From Proteus appendicitidis (GTDB lineage: Bacteria > Pseudomonadota > Gammaproteobacteria > Enterobacterales > Enterobacteriaceae): 64,000 nt of DNA. Positions 52,999 through 61,916 of the stretch are shown piece after piece; the stretch's first letter is position 1, and the number at the start of each line of letters is the position of its first letter. Under the pieces are notes generated by a model that searched no databases, was not told the origin of the DNA, and saw only the letters and a program-made list of their open reading frames with translations. Location: NCBI RefSeq assembly GCF_030271835.1, contig NZ_CP127389.1, positions 1,896,001-1,960,000 of the forward strand, given 5' to 3'. Both the position numbers and the translations under genes were made by a program.

Positions 52999-55083
52999 GT
53001 GATTAATTTTTGTGCGTTTAAATTGAAACCCGTGGCATTACTTTGTTCTGCCACCCTTCCTTTTATTTTGACTACACAGGCTTTTGCAGAAGAAACAGCA
53101 AAAATGGAACAAGTTGAGAAACTTGTCGTTAGCGCTCAGGCTCTAAAAGTAAATACCAGTCTGCAAGAAACTCCTAAATCCGTTTCTATCATTTCCCAAA
53201 AAGATCTCGAAACACATGCTCCTCAAAAACTTGATGAAGCCTTACGTTATACCTCTGGTGTTGTTTCTCAGCCTTTTGGTGCTGATAACGATACTGACTG
53301 GCTTCGCGTACGAGGTTTCGAAGCTGCCACTTATTTAGATAACAGCCGCCTCTTTCGTGATGGTTATTATACATGGTTGCTGGAGCCTTATGGCTTTGAA
53401 CAAATTGAAGTGGTAAAAGGCGCATCAGCAGTATTATTTGGCGAATCAACACCCGGTGGTGCGGTTAACGTCGTACAAAAGAAACCCAGCTTTAAGCCTC
53501 AAAATGAAGTATTTCTTGAAGTCGGAAATAATGACCAACGTGGGTTAGGCTTTGATGTTTCAAGTACAACGGATGATAAACGTGTGCGTTATCGTCTTGT
53601 TGGGCTAATGAAAAAGTCAGATGGGGAATTATCTCGCACTGATAATGAGCGTATTTACCTTGCACCAAGTGTTGCGATTAATCTGACCGACGATACAGCA
53701 ATAACCTTCATGGCAACTTATTTGCATGATGATGGCACACCAACCAATCCTTTCTTCCCTGCTGCCGGTACATTAATTTCATCTCCTTTTGGTAAAATTA
53801 AACCGTCAACTAACTTAGGTGAACCAGGCTACGATAAATATAAACGCACCCAAATTTCAGCAGGTTATTTATTAGAAAGTAATATCAATGATGTTTGGCG
53901 TTTTTCTCAACGTTTAAATTATGGTTATAACGATCTGTTATTGCGTAGTGTTTATGCATTCCCTAATTCAGATATTACAGCAACAGAACTGAATCGTGGC
54001 GTTGTTTTCCGTGATGGTAAAAACCAAAGCATTTCTTTTGATAATAATGTTGTTGGTGAATGGGATACGGATAATTTCGAACATACGTTATTAGCGGGTG
54101 CTGAATTGCAATATCACCAAACCAAAGGTGATGAGCAAGATAATTACAGCTTTGGTAAGATTAATCCATGGAACCCAGTTTACGGCAACTATATTCCTCT
54201 TAATCCTGCTGATAATGTCAATCGTACCATTGATAAAACACAATATAGCCTTTACTCACAGTATCAAACCAAATTTGATAGTCGTTGGATTGCCATGGCG
54301 GGTGTGCGCCAAGACTGGGTGAAAACAGAAAATAGAGCCAAAGCAAAAAATGAGGATAAATCACGCACTGATAGCGAATTTAGCCTCAATGCAGGATTAA
54401 TGTATTTAGCGGATAATGGTCTATCGCCTTATGTGAGTTATTCTGAGTCTTTTGAAGTGATGAGCACTATCGATCCTGCGACTCATGATCTGTATAAACC
54501 ATTAAAAGGTGACCAGATTGAAGCAGGGATAAAATATACACCTGATTTTATAGATGGTTACTTTAATATTGCTTGGTTTGATATCACACAGAAGAATGCA
54601 CTGGTTGCAAACCCAACGACTTTTGTTTCAACCCAAACCGGTAAAGTAACGTCAAAAGGTATTGAAGTAACAAGTGAAATGCAATTAACCGAACGTTTAG
54701 CGTTAAAAGCCAATTACACTTATACCGATATGCAAACCGATGACACGGGTAATAAAGGTAAACAACAAGCAGGTTTAATTCCTAAACATACTGCTTCTGC
54801 TTGGGGTAGTTACACTATTCCAATTACGGGAACCCAAGATTTAACTTTAGGAACGGGTGTTCGTTATTTAGGTAAATCTAAAGATAATCCTAAGAGCAGT
54901 GATTTAACCGTACCTAGTGCAACATTATGGGATATGGCTGCAATTTATAATTTCAATAAACAGTGGCAATTACAGTTAAATATCAACAATATTCTTGATA
55001 AAGAGTATCTCTCTGGCTGTGATTATTACTGCTATTACGGGCAATCTCGTTCTGTTTTATTGAATGCTAAATATCGCTGGTAA
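52999..55083 (+). CDS. TonB-dependent hydroxamate siderophore receptor (FhuA-like), second
   Basis: A 694-residue receptor with a signal peptide (residues ~1-30, ending AFA), TonB box EKLVVSAQ (~40-47), plug (TPKSVSIISQKDLETHAPQK, RVRGFEAATYLDNSRLFRD, EQIEVVKGASAVLFGESTPGG) and barrel ending GCDYYCYYGQSRSVLL and a terminal Trp. The start is GTG at 52999 with GGTGA just upstream. FhuC, FhuD and FhuB genes follow, so ferrichrome-type or other hydroxamates are the likely ligands. Confidence 0.88.
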   Translation: MINFCAFKLKPVALLCSATLPFILTTQAFAEETAKMEQVEKLVVSAQALKVNTSLQETPKSVSIISQKDLETHAPQKLDEALRYTSGVVSQPFGADNDTDWLRVRGFEAATYLDNSRLFRDGYYTWLLEPYGFEQIEVVKGASAVLFGESTPGGAVNVVQKKPSFKPQNEVFLEVGNNDQRGLGFDVSSTTDDKRVRYRLVGLMKKSDGELSRTDNERIYLAPSVAINLTDDTAITFMATYLHDDGTPTNPFFPAAGTLISSPFGKIKPSTNLGEPGYDKYKRTQISAGYLLESNINDVWRFSQRLNYGYNDLLLRSVYAFPNSDITATELNRGVVFRDGKNQSISFDNNVVGEWDTDNFEHTLLAGAELQYHQTKGDEQDNYSFGKINPWNPVYGNYIPLNPADNVNRTIDKTQYSLYSQYQTKFDSRWIAMAGVRQDWVKTENRAKAKNEDKSRTDSEFSLNAGLMYLADNGLSPYVSYSESFEVMSTIDPATHDLYKPLKGDQIEAGIKYTPDFIDGYFNIAWFDITQKNALVANPTTFVSTQTGKVTSKGIEVTSEMQLTERLALKANYTYTDMQTDDTGNKGKQQAGLIPKHTASAWGSYTIPITGTQDLTLGTGVRYLGKSKDNPKSSDLTVPSATLWDMAAIYNFNKQWQLQLNINNILDKEYLSGCDYYCYYGQSRSVLLNAKYRW

Positions 55084-55094
55084 TTTTCTTTATT

Positions 55095-55135
55095 ATTCCG
55101 CCTTTTGTTGTTAATCATACAATAAAAGGCGGAAT
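55095..55135 (+). promoter_or_regulatory. Intercistronic hairpin between the second receptor and fhuC
   Basis: 16-base arms ATTCCGCCTTTTGTTG/CAATAAAAGGCGGAAT (one G-U) flank a 9-base loop, with no U tract following. It is likely a message-processing or partial-termination element lowering fhuCDB relative to the receptor. Confidence 0.6.
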
Positions 55136-55157
55136 ATCATTTTATAAATGAGTGACC

Positions 55158-55940
55158 ATGTTTGAACTCTCAAATATTCAAATGGATCGCGGTGGACGCA
55201 CTATCCTATCAATCCCCTCACTGCGTATTTCAGATCTAGGGCTAACCATTGTGCTAGGTCATAATGGCTCCGGTAAATCGACTTTAGTCAGTTTGTTATC
55301 AGGCCAGCAAGCTCCAGATAGTGGATCTATTACACTAAATAACAGCAATATCTCACATTATAAGCCTCGTGATCTGGCTAAACAAATCGCCTTTCTTCCT
55401 CAAAAACTCCCTGCTTCTGCTGGATTAACTGTCAGAGAATTAGTGCGTTTAGGACGCTTTCCTTGGCGTGGAACATTAGGGCGTTGGAATAAAAAAGATG
55501 ATGAAATTATCACAATAGCGATGGAAAAAGCGGGAGTACTTCCTTTTGCTGATACGCTGGCTGATAATTTATCGGGTGGCGAACGTCAACGGGCTTGGGT
55601 TGCCATGTTACTCGCTCAACAATCACCTATTTTAATTTTAGATGAACCAACATCAGCATTAGATATACATCATCAATATCAACTTATGGAATTGTTGAGT
55701 GAATTAAATCAAACTCAGCACGTTGGTATTATTGTTATTTTGCATGATCTTAACCTTGCCTTACGTTATGCCACTCATATCATCGCGCTTAAAAAAGGCA
55801 AAATTGCGTTTGAAGGTGAAGCGTCATTACTTTTTGATGATAAACGACTTTCTGCACTTTATGAAACACCGATTAAGCTGATTGAGCACCCTGATAATAA
55901 AGGTTCACAACAACATAAGGTGGCAGTGGTATGCGTGTAG
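55158..55940 (+). CDS. fhuC: Fe(III)-hydroxamate ABC transporter ATPase
   Basis: A 260-residue ABC ATPase of the FhuC/FepC type. Walker A is GHNGSGKST, signature LSGGERQRAW, Walker B ILILDEPTSALD, with the switch His in VILHDLN. The start at ATG 55158 is preferred; a GTG at 55152 is in frame. It overlaps fhuD by 10 bases. It energises uptake through the fused FhuB permease downstream. Confidence 0.92.
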   Translation: MFELSNIQMDRGGRTILSIPSLRISDLGLTIVLGHNGSGKSTLVSLLSGQQAPDSGSITLNNSNISHYKPRDLAKQIAFLPQKLPASAGLTVRELVRLGRFPWRGTLGRWNKKDDEIITIAMEKAGVLPFADTLADNLSGGERQRAWVAMLLAQQSPILILDEPTSALDIHHQYQLMELLSELNQTQHVGIIVILHDLNLALRYATHIIALKKGKIAFEGEASLLFDDKRLSALYETPIKLIEHPDNKGSQQHKVAVVCV

Positions 55941-56851
55941 TATTACAAAAAATAGTTAATTTACTGTCCTTGTGTTTAGTTATTTTCTTCATTATTCCCA
56001 CAGCAAATGCAGCGCAAAATAATAATGAAAAGGCTTCTAACATACCGCAACGTATTATTGTTTTAGACTGGGATTTACTTGAACAAATATTAACACTCGA
56101 CGTTATCCCCGTAGGGGCAACTGAAATTGCAGGTTATAACCAATGGGTTGCTCACCCTATTGCACCAGATTCTATTGAAGAAGTCGGAATGCGAGCAGAG
56201 CCTAATTTAGAAAAAATAGCGACGTTAAAACCCGATCTTATTTTAGCGTCAAGCTCCCAACAAGACTTATTACCTGTATTAGAAACCATTGCCCCGGTGA
56301 TTTATTTACCTAATTTTTCTCGCCAAGATAATGCGGCACAAGTTGCTCTAGCACATTTTAATACCCTTGCTTCACTTTTGGGAAAACAAGCTCTCGCACA
56401 GCAAAAATTAGATGAAATGAATGCGACTTTTGCGCAATTAAAAGCAAAGTTACAGCAAGCATTTATCACATTACCTGAAGTAGAAGTGATCCGCTTTTCT
56501 ACGCTTACCTCCGTCTTTTTATATACTGAAAACTCAACAACTGAATATGTGATAAATAAGCTGGGGCTGAAATCGGCAATATCATTACCTCCTCAACCTT
56601 GGGGGATTGATCAACGAAGAATGAATGTATTGCAACAGATTACACATGGTTATGTTCTTTATATGTTGCCTTTTCCTGATGAAAGTAAACTGCAAAAATC
56701 GGTATTATGGAAAGCGATGCCATTTGTACAAAATGGGCATTTTCATTCAGTTAAGCCTGTCTGGAATTATGGAGGGATGACCTCGTTAACATTAATGGCA
56801 GATGCAATTACAGAAAGCTTATTAGATATGGCACCGAATAATGAAAATTAA
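55931..56851 (+). CDS. fhuD: Fe(III)-hydroxamate-binding protein FhuD
   Basis: A 306-residue periplasmic binding protein with signal peptide (residues ~1-28, ending ANA). IVLDWDLLEQILTLDVIPVGA is the family's opening, and VGMRAEPNLEKIATLKPDLI the second conserved stretch. It overlaps fhuC by 10 bases and fhuB by 11. It has a Sec-type signal, unlike the Tat-type protein upstream, so the locus carries two distinct binders. Confidence 0.9.
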   Translation: MRVVLQKIVNLLSLCLVIFFIIPTANAAQNNNEKASNIPQRIIVLDWDLLEQILTLDVIPVGATEIAGYNQWVAHPIAPDSIEEVGMRAEPNLEKIATLKPDLILASSSQQDLLPVLETIAPVIYLPNFSRQDNAAQVALAHFNTLASLLGKQALAQQKLDEMNATFAQLKAKLQQAFITLPEVEVIRFSTLTSVFLYTENSTTEYVINKLGLKSAISLPPQPWGIDQRRMNVLQQITHGYVLYMLPFPDESKLQKSVLWKAMPFVQNGHFHSVKPVWNYGGMTSLTLMADAITESLLDMAPNNEN

Positions 56852-58808
56852 GCAATATACTTTCTATTTTTTGGCGATCATCTTATTAAGCATTATCAGC
56901 TTACAAATTGATAATTCTCTTTCTTTATCTCGCCAACTATATTTATTGACTCATTCAGCCACAACAATGCCTTTTGCTGATGTTTTTTTCTTACATGCGC
57001 AATTACCACGTTTAGCCATGACGGTTGTTATTGGCGGTTTATTTGGTGTTGTTGGAAGTTTAATGCAGCAATTAACGCAAAATAATTTAACGTCTCCTTT
57101 AACCTTAGGAACTTCATCAGGTGCTTGGCTAGCCCTAGTGATCGTTAATATTTGGTTCACAGGCTTGGTTGCAGATTATAGTGCAGTAGCCGCAACAATG
57201 GGGGCTTTATTCGCCTTTTCTCTGGTAATTATTATTGCAGGAATTCGCAATATGACCGGCTTACCTTTAGTTGTTTCAGGTATGGTGGTCAATATTTTAT
57301 TAGGTGCTATTGCAACGGCATTAGTGACATTAAACGCTCAATTCGCTCAAAATATATTTATGTGGGGAGCCGGAGATTTAGCTCAAGATGGCTGGGAACC
57401 GTTTTTTTGGCTATTACCTCGGATAGCCCCTGTTTTACTTATTTTTATTTTTGCCCCTCGTATTCTTACATTATTACGTTTGGGCCATGAAGGCGCAACG
57501 GCTCGAGGATTATCTGTTTTACCTGCATTTGCCTTTTTTATTATATTAAGTACTTGGTTAGTCTCTGTCTCTATTACCGTTGTTGGGGTGATTAGTTTTA
57601 TCGGATTACTTGCACCTAATATTGTAAGAACATTAGGCGCAAGAACTGCTCGCCAAGAACTTATTGCCAGTGGTCTAATGGGAATATGTTTATTGCTTAT
57701 TACGGATAGCTTGGCAATATGGGCTGGCCAGTGGCTTAATACGGTTATTCCAAGTGGTGTTACCGCTGCCGCTATTGGCGCGCCTGCATTAATTTGGTTT
57801 AGTCGTAAGAAAATGCAAGCTCTAGATCAGCTTTCTATTTCAATTATTTCTCAAACTAAAAAACTATCAAATTATACGGTTATAGGAATAACTGCATTAT
57901 TAATGCTTGGATTGACGCTTACCCTGTTTATTCATATTAATGAGCGCCAATGGTTTTGGGAAGTACCTTCTGTTTATCAAGGGGCTTTACGTTTTCCTCG
58001 CCTATTAACAGCACTCTTTGCTGGTGTTGCACTGGCTATTGCTGGCGTTATTTTACAACGTTTAATTTATAACCCGTTAGCCAGCCCCGATATTTTAGGT
58101 GTTTCATCCGGTGCCACTTTCGCTTTAGTATTTTCTAGCTTAATTCTGGGAAGTACTTTACAAACATCACAATGGGGAACCGCGTTATTAGGAAGCGGTG
58201 TGGTTATGATTATCTTATTAGTGTTGGGTAAAAGACACCAATATGCCCCTGCCAGCTTGATCTTAACAGGTATTGCATTAACCGCGAGTTTAGAGGCTTT
58301 TATTCAGTTTTTCTTAGCAAAAGGTTCGTTAAGTAGCTATAAAATATTACTGTGGTTATCAGGCTCTACTTATCGTGTAACAGAGCAACAAGCTATTTAT
58401 TTTGCATTAGCTATCATCTTTATTGTGGGCGTTGTTTTATTACTCACTCGATGGTTGGCATTAATATCTATCGGTCGAAGCTTTGCATTAGCGCGAGGAT
58501 TACATACAGCACAAGCAAGTATTATTTTACTGATCATTGTTTCTCTGTTATGTGCATTAGTTACATCAACCGTTGGTCCTATCGCCTTTATTGGCTTAGT
58601 CGCCCCTCATATGGCGGTATTAATTGGCGCTCAAAAAATAAAATCACAATTAATTCTTTCGGGATTAATTGGTGCGACTTTAATGGTTTGGGCTGATTGG
58701 CTTGGGCAAATATTGATTTATCCTGCACAAATTGCCGCAGGAACTTTAGTGGCAATTTTAGGGGGGAGCTATTTCCTTTGTTTAATGCTGTTAAATCGTA
58801 ATCGCTGA
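56841..58808 (+). CDS. fhuB: Fe(III)-hydroxamate permease FhuB (fused two-half protein)
   Basis: A 655-residue inner-membrane permease made of two FecCD halves, as E. coli FhuB (660). Each half has its own PRLAMTVVIGGLFGVVG or FPRLLTALFAGVALAIAG entry and a coupling loop (ISFIGLLAPNIVRTLGARTA in the first, IAFIGLVAPHMAVLIGAQ in the second). About 20 helices are expected. It completes a FhuCDB importer; HmuT of the haem operon lacks its own permease, though cross-use is not supported by sequence. Confidence 0.94.
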   Translation: MKIKQYTFYFLAIILLSIISLQIDNSLSLSRQLYLLTHSATTMPFADVFFLHAQLPRLAMTVVIGGLFGVVGSLMQQLTQNNLTSPLTLGTSSGAWLALVIVNIWFTGLVADYSAVAATMGALFAFSLVIIIAGIRNMTGLPLVVSGMVVNILLGAIATALVTLNAQFAQNIFMWGAGDLAQDGWEPFFWLLPRIAPVLLIFIFAPRILTLLRLGHEGATARGLSVLPAFAFFIILSTWLVSVSITVVGVISFIGLLAPNIVRTLGARTARQELIASGLMGICLLLITDSLAIWAGQWLNTVIPSGVTAAAIGAPALIWFSRKKMQALDQLSISIISQTKKLSNYTVIGITALLMLGLTLTLFIHINERQWFWEVPSVYQGALRFPRLLTALFAGVALAIAGVILQRLIYNPLASPDILGVSSGATFALVFSSLILGSTLQTSQWGTALLGSGVVMIILLVLGKRHQYAPASLILTGIALTASLEAFIQFFLAKGSLSSYKILLWLSGSTYRVTEQQAIYFALAIIFIVGVVLLLTRWLALISIGRSFALARGLHTAQASIILLIIVSLLCALVTSTVGPIAFIGLVAPHMAVLIGAQKIKSQLILSGLIGATLMVWADWLGQILIYPAQIAAGTLVAILGGSYFLCLMLLNRNR

Positions 58809-58810
58809 TT

Positions 58811-58860
58811 AAAAAAAACCTAAGATATCAACATTAATCTTGCTGATATTCTTAGGCTTT
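58811..58860 (+). terminator. Terminator after fhuB
   Basis: CCTAAGATATCA pairs with TGATATTCTTAGG (one bulged base) and continues into CTTTAATTATT. It lies 11-50 bases after the fhuB stop and also faces the convergent MFS gene. Confidence 0.65.
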
Positions 58861-58878
58861 AATTATTATTGATTATGC

Positions 58879-60081
58879 TTAAATCTTATTGTTGTAATTA
58901 TTTATGCGTTTAAAACCAATAAATGCAATTAACATCACTAAAGCACTTGCGCCAATGGCAATCCATACACCCGCTTGAACACCCGAATAATCAATAAGTT
59001 GCCCTGTTAATATCGCCCCAACTGCCGTACCTACATTTAACCCTGCAAGTAACCATGTCATTCCTTCAGTAAGCTGATTTTCTGGCACAATTTTCTCAAT
59101 AAGTGACATTGTCACGATTATCATGGGCGCAAAGAAGACTCCTGAAATTAATACGACAAAACTTAAGCTATAAATAGAACCGACAAAAACAAGAGGTAAA
59201 ATAGTGAGAAAAGTTGCGATACCACCTAAACATAATAAGCGATGCAATGGTGTTGATAATTTTAGCGTGCCATAAAACAAACCAGCAAAACAAGAGCCAA
59301 TGGCATAAGCTGATAATACAAGGCTGGCACCGATGGGCGCTCCTTGAATATTAGCAAAAGCCACACTAAAGATATCAATGGTGCCTACAATTGCCCCCAT
59401 AAAAATCATAATAACAGTTAAGATTTTCACGAGAGAAAAGCGGATCACAGATTGTGTTTTATAAAGTGTTAATTCAGAAGATATTGATTTTATTGCGGGT
59501 TCTGTATTGCGTTGTGAAACGAGTAATAATACACCAATAATAAGAAAAATAGCCGCCATTAATAATCCTGCTTGTGGAAAAAAAGCGACACTTAATGTGA
59601 CAGAAATGGGTGGACCAAGAATAAAGGTCACTTCATCAAATACACTTTCTAATGAATATGCGGTTTGTAAATGATCATCTTCTTTATAAATTGCCGTCCA
59701 TCTCGCCCTTACCATAGCGGAAATACATGGCATAAATCCAATTAGTACCGCGAAAATAAATAATAAACTAATATGCCACTGTAACCATGTTGCCAATAGC
59801 ATTCCCCCTATTCCAATGACACTCATTAATGTGAATAGAGGTAAAATTCTAGATTGCCCATAAGTATCAACTAGGCGTGATATTTGAGGCGATAACACAG
59901 CATAAGTAAAAACAAAACTAGCAGAAATTGTACCCGCTAATGCATAACTGCCTGTGATTTGTGAAATCATCATAATGATACCAATACCCATCATGGGTAA
60001 CGGTAATCGAGCTATCATTCCAGCCAAAGTAAAAGATGCGGTTCCTTTATAGCTAAATAGCGTTTGATAAGTACTTATCAT
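58879..60081 (-). CDS. MFS transporter next to a TetR regulator
   Basis: A 400-residue 12-helix transporter. The start at 60081 (MISTYQTLFSYKGTASF) is preferred: AAGGA lies ~7 bases upstream, while an in-frame ATG at 60108 lacks a ribosome site. Seen: ISRLVDTYGQSRILPL (motif A position), VFDEVTFILGPPISVTLSV and LAGLNVGTAVGAILTGQLID. It resembles drug or metabolite exporters of the YfmI/SetA-like type but I cannot name a substrate. The divergent TetR gene shares a promoter with two palindromes. Confidence 0.85.
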   Translation of the reverse strand: MISTYQTLFSYKGTASFTLAGMIARLPLPMMGIGIIMMISQITGSYALAGTISASFVFTYAVLSPQISRLVDTYGQSRILPLFTLMSVIGIGGMLLATWLQWHISLLFIFAVLIGFMPCISAMVRARWTAIYKEDDHLQTAYSLESVFDEVTFILGPPISVTLSVAFFPQAGLLMAAIFLIIGVLLLVSQRNTEPAIKSISSELTLYKTQSVIRFSLVKILTVIMIFMGAIVGTIDIFSVAFANIQGAPIGASLVLSAYAIGSCFAGLFYGTLKLSTPLHRLLCLGGIATFLTILPLVFVGSIYSLSFVVLISGVFFAPMIIVTMSLIEKIVPENQLTEGMTWLLAGLNVGTAVGAILTGQLIDYSGVQAGVWIAIGASALVMLIAFIGFKRINNYNNKI

Positions 60082-60128
60082 AGTTTTCCTTATGTTTACC
60101 CTTGCCATTTTTACAAGGGTTCAAGATA

Positions 60129-60149
60129 ATACATACATGGCGTATGTAT
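60129..60149. promoter_or_regulatory. TetR-type operator, site 1
   Basis: ATACATAC-ATGGC-GTATGTAT is an 8-base-arm palindrome near the MFS start, between divergent genes. Confidence 0.7.
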
Positions 60150-60156
60150 AAATCAT

Positions 60157-60204
60157 ATATACATACGAACTGAATGTAAATATACAAACAGTACGTATGT
60201 ATAT
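60157..60204. promoter_or_regulatory. TetR-type operator, spaced inverted repeat (site 2)
   Basis: ATATACATACGAACTG (60157-60172) and CAGTACGTATGTATAT (60189-60204) are inverted copies with one mismatch; each contains the ACATACG half-site seen in site 1. They cover the promoter of the TetR gene. Confidence 0.7.
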
Positions 60205-60221
60205 TTGAAAAAGGAGAGAAA

Positions 60222-60812
60222 ATGGCTAGGCGTACTCGTGCTGAAATGGAAGAAACACGGCTGTTATTACTAGAAACTGCAAGAAAAGTCTTTTGTGAAC
60301 AAGGTTATGCAGAAGCATCGATGGATGATTTAACGGCACAAGCAGGTTTAACGCGAGGAGCGTTATATCACCATTTTGGCGATAAAAAAGGATTGTTATC
60401 TGCTGTTGTTGCACAAATAGATACAGAGATGGATGCTCGTTTGCAGGCTATCTCAAATACCATTGATGATCCTTGGTTGGCATTTTCAATGCGCTGTCAT
60501 ACCTATTTAGAAATGGCTTTAGAGCCTGAAATTCAGCGTATTATTATGCGAGATTCAAGGGCTGTTTTAAGTGATAAACTGACTGAACTACCGACTCATT
60601 GTGTAATCTCTATGAGCAATATGATTGATAAACTTATTGAGAATAAAATACTGGTAGAGTCTGACTCAAAAATGTTGGCTCTATTTATTTATGGTAGCTT
60701 AGAAGCTACGGCTTTATGGATAGCAAACAGTCTTGATGGTGAAACTGAGCTAAAACAAGCCAAATCAACATTAGATACTTTATTAAACAGCTTACGTATT
60801 TCGGCAGCATAA
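60222..60812 (+). CDS. TetR/AcrR-family repressor
   Basis: A 196-residue regulator. Residues ~8-55 contain the helix-turn-helix EASMDDLTAQAGLTRGALYHHFGDKKGLL; the rest is the ligand-binding helical domain. GGAGAG lies ~7 bases before ATG. It is divergent from an MFS exporter across the palindromes at 60129-60204, so it probably represses both genes until an exporter substrate binds. Confidence 0.9.
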   Translation: MARRTRAEMEETRLLLLETARKVFCEQGYAEASMDDLTAQAGLTRGALYHHFGDKKGLLSAVVAQIDTEMDARLQAISNTIDDPWLAFSMRCHTYLEMALEPEIQRIIMRDSRAVLSDKLTELPTHCVISMSNMIDKLIENKILVESDSKMLALFIYGSLEATALWIANSLDGETELKQAKSTLDTLLNSLRISAA

Positions 60813-60884
60813 ATAAAATACAGCGAGGTTTATTTGAATAAGCCTCGCCATTGTTTATCGTATTTTCTACCATGATTTTAGTGA

Positions 60885-61817
60885 TTATGTTATTTGCCAT
60901 ATTGCTTTTCCCTGCCATTGCTTCTCAATAAAATCAAGTAAATAGCGTACTTTAGGAGATAAATGGCGTTTAGAGGGATAAACAGCGCAAATTGGTGCAA
61001 GATTAATCGTATATTCTAATAATATAGGAGTTAGTTTGCCAGATTTAATATATTCACCTACTAAAAACTCGCCTAGTTGGCATATTCCATAACCAGATAA
61101 TGCCATATCTAAAATAGCTTCTGTATTATCTAAACGTAATTTTCCTTTAACGGGAAGCGTAAACTCTTTTTGATGAGTTTGATATTTCCACGGTACGGTT
61201 GTTCCTTGATGGGAAAAAGCAATTAGTTGATGTTGTGACAATGTATTAGGAGATTGAGGCGTGTCATTTCGTTCAAAATAATCAGGAGATGCACAGGTTA
61301 TTAAACGGTGAGGTGCTAATACTTTACGCATTAATCGACTATCATCATTACCTCCAATGCGAATAGCCAAATCGACACCGTATTTAACTAAATCAGTGTA
61401 TTCATCCGAAAAAGTAATTTCAGCATCTAACTCTGGCCATTGCACTAAATAAGTTTGTAATAACGGTAGAATATAACGTCTCCCAAAAGCAACAGGTAAA
61501 TCAATGCGTAAACGCCCTCTTGGGTTTTCATTAAGTTTATCAAGAGCAGCGCTCGCTTCTTCAATTTCATTTAAGATAAGTTGTGCATGTTGATAAAATA
61601 ATTCACCTTCAGCCGTTAGACTAATACTGCGTGTAGTTCGATGAAATAAACGTAAACTTAGTCGTTCTTCTAAACGTACAATGCTTTTCCCTACCGCTGA
61701 GCGAGACATCTCTAAGTTTTCTGCTGCAAGGGTAAAACTCAATAAATCTGCCACTCGAATAAAAACAGTAAGATCAGAAATATTATCAAAAGGCATTGTG
61801 AGCTTTTTATTTGCCAC
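60885..61817 (-). CDS. LysR-family regulator
   Basis: A 310-residue LysR protein, distinct from the one at 16.8 kb but of the same clade (SFTLAAENLEMSRSAVGKSI, LFHRTTRSISLTAEGELFY, IGGNDDSRLMRKVL). It is GTG-initiated, with GGGGAA 5 bases upstream; an ATG at 61796 would remove seven residues. It is divergent from an MFS exporter 99 bases away and likely controls it. Confidence 0.87.
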   Translation of the reverse strand: MANKKLTMPFDNISDLTVFIRVADLLSFTLAAENLEMSRSAVGKSIVRLEERLSLRLFHRTTRSISLTAEGELFYQHAQLILNEIEEASAALDKLNENPRGRLRIDLPVAFGRRYILPLLQTYLVQWPELDAEITFSDEYTDLVKYGVDLAIRIGGNDDSRLMRKVLAPHRLITCASPDYFERNDTPQSPNTLSQHQLIAFSHQGTTVPWKYQTHQKEFTLPVKGKLRLDNTEAILDMALSGYGICQLGEFLVGEYIKSGKLTPILLEYTINLAPICAVYPSKRHLSPKVRYLLDFIEKQWQGKAIWQIT

Positions 61818-61916
61818 TTTTATTCCCCAATGTTGTGACTTTAACGGTGTTTATCTCCAATATAGCGACAGATAGACTAAAACGCGATAAATAAAGAACG
61901 AGTAATTGGAGTCTCA

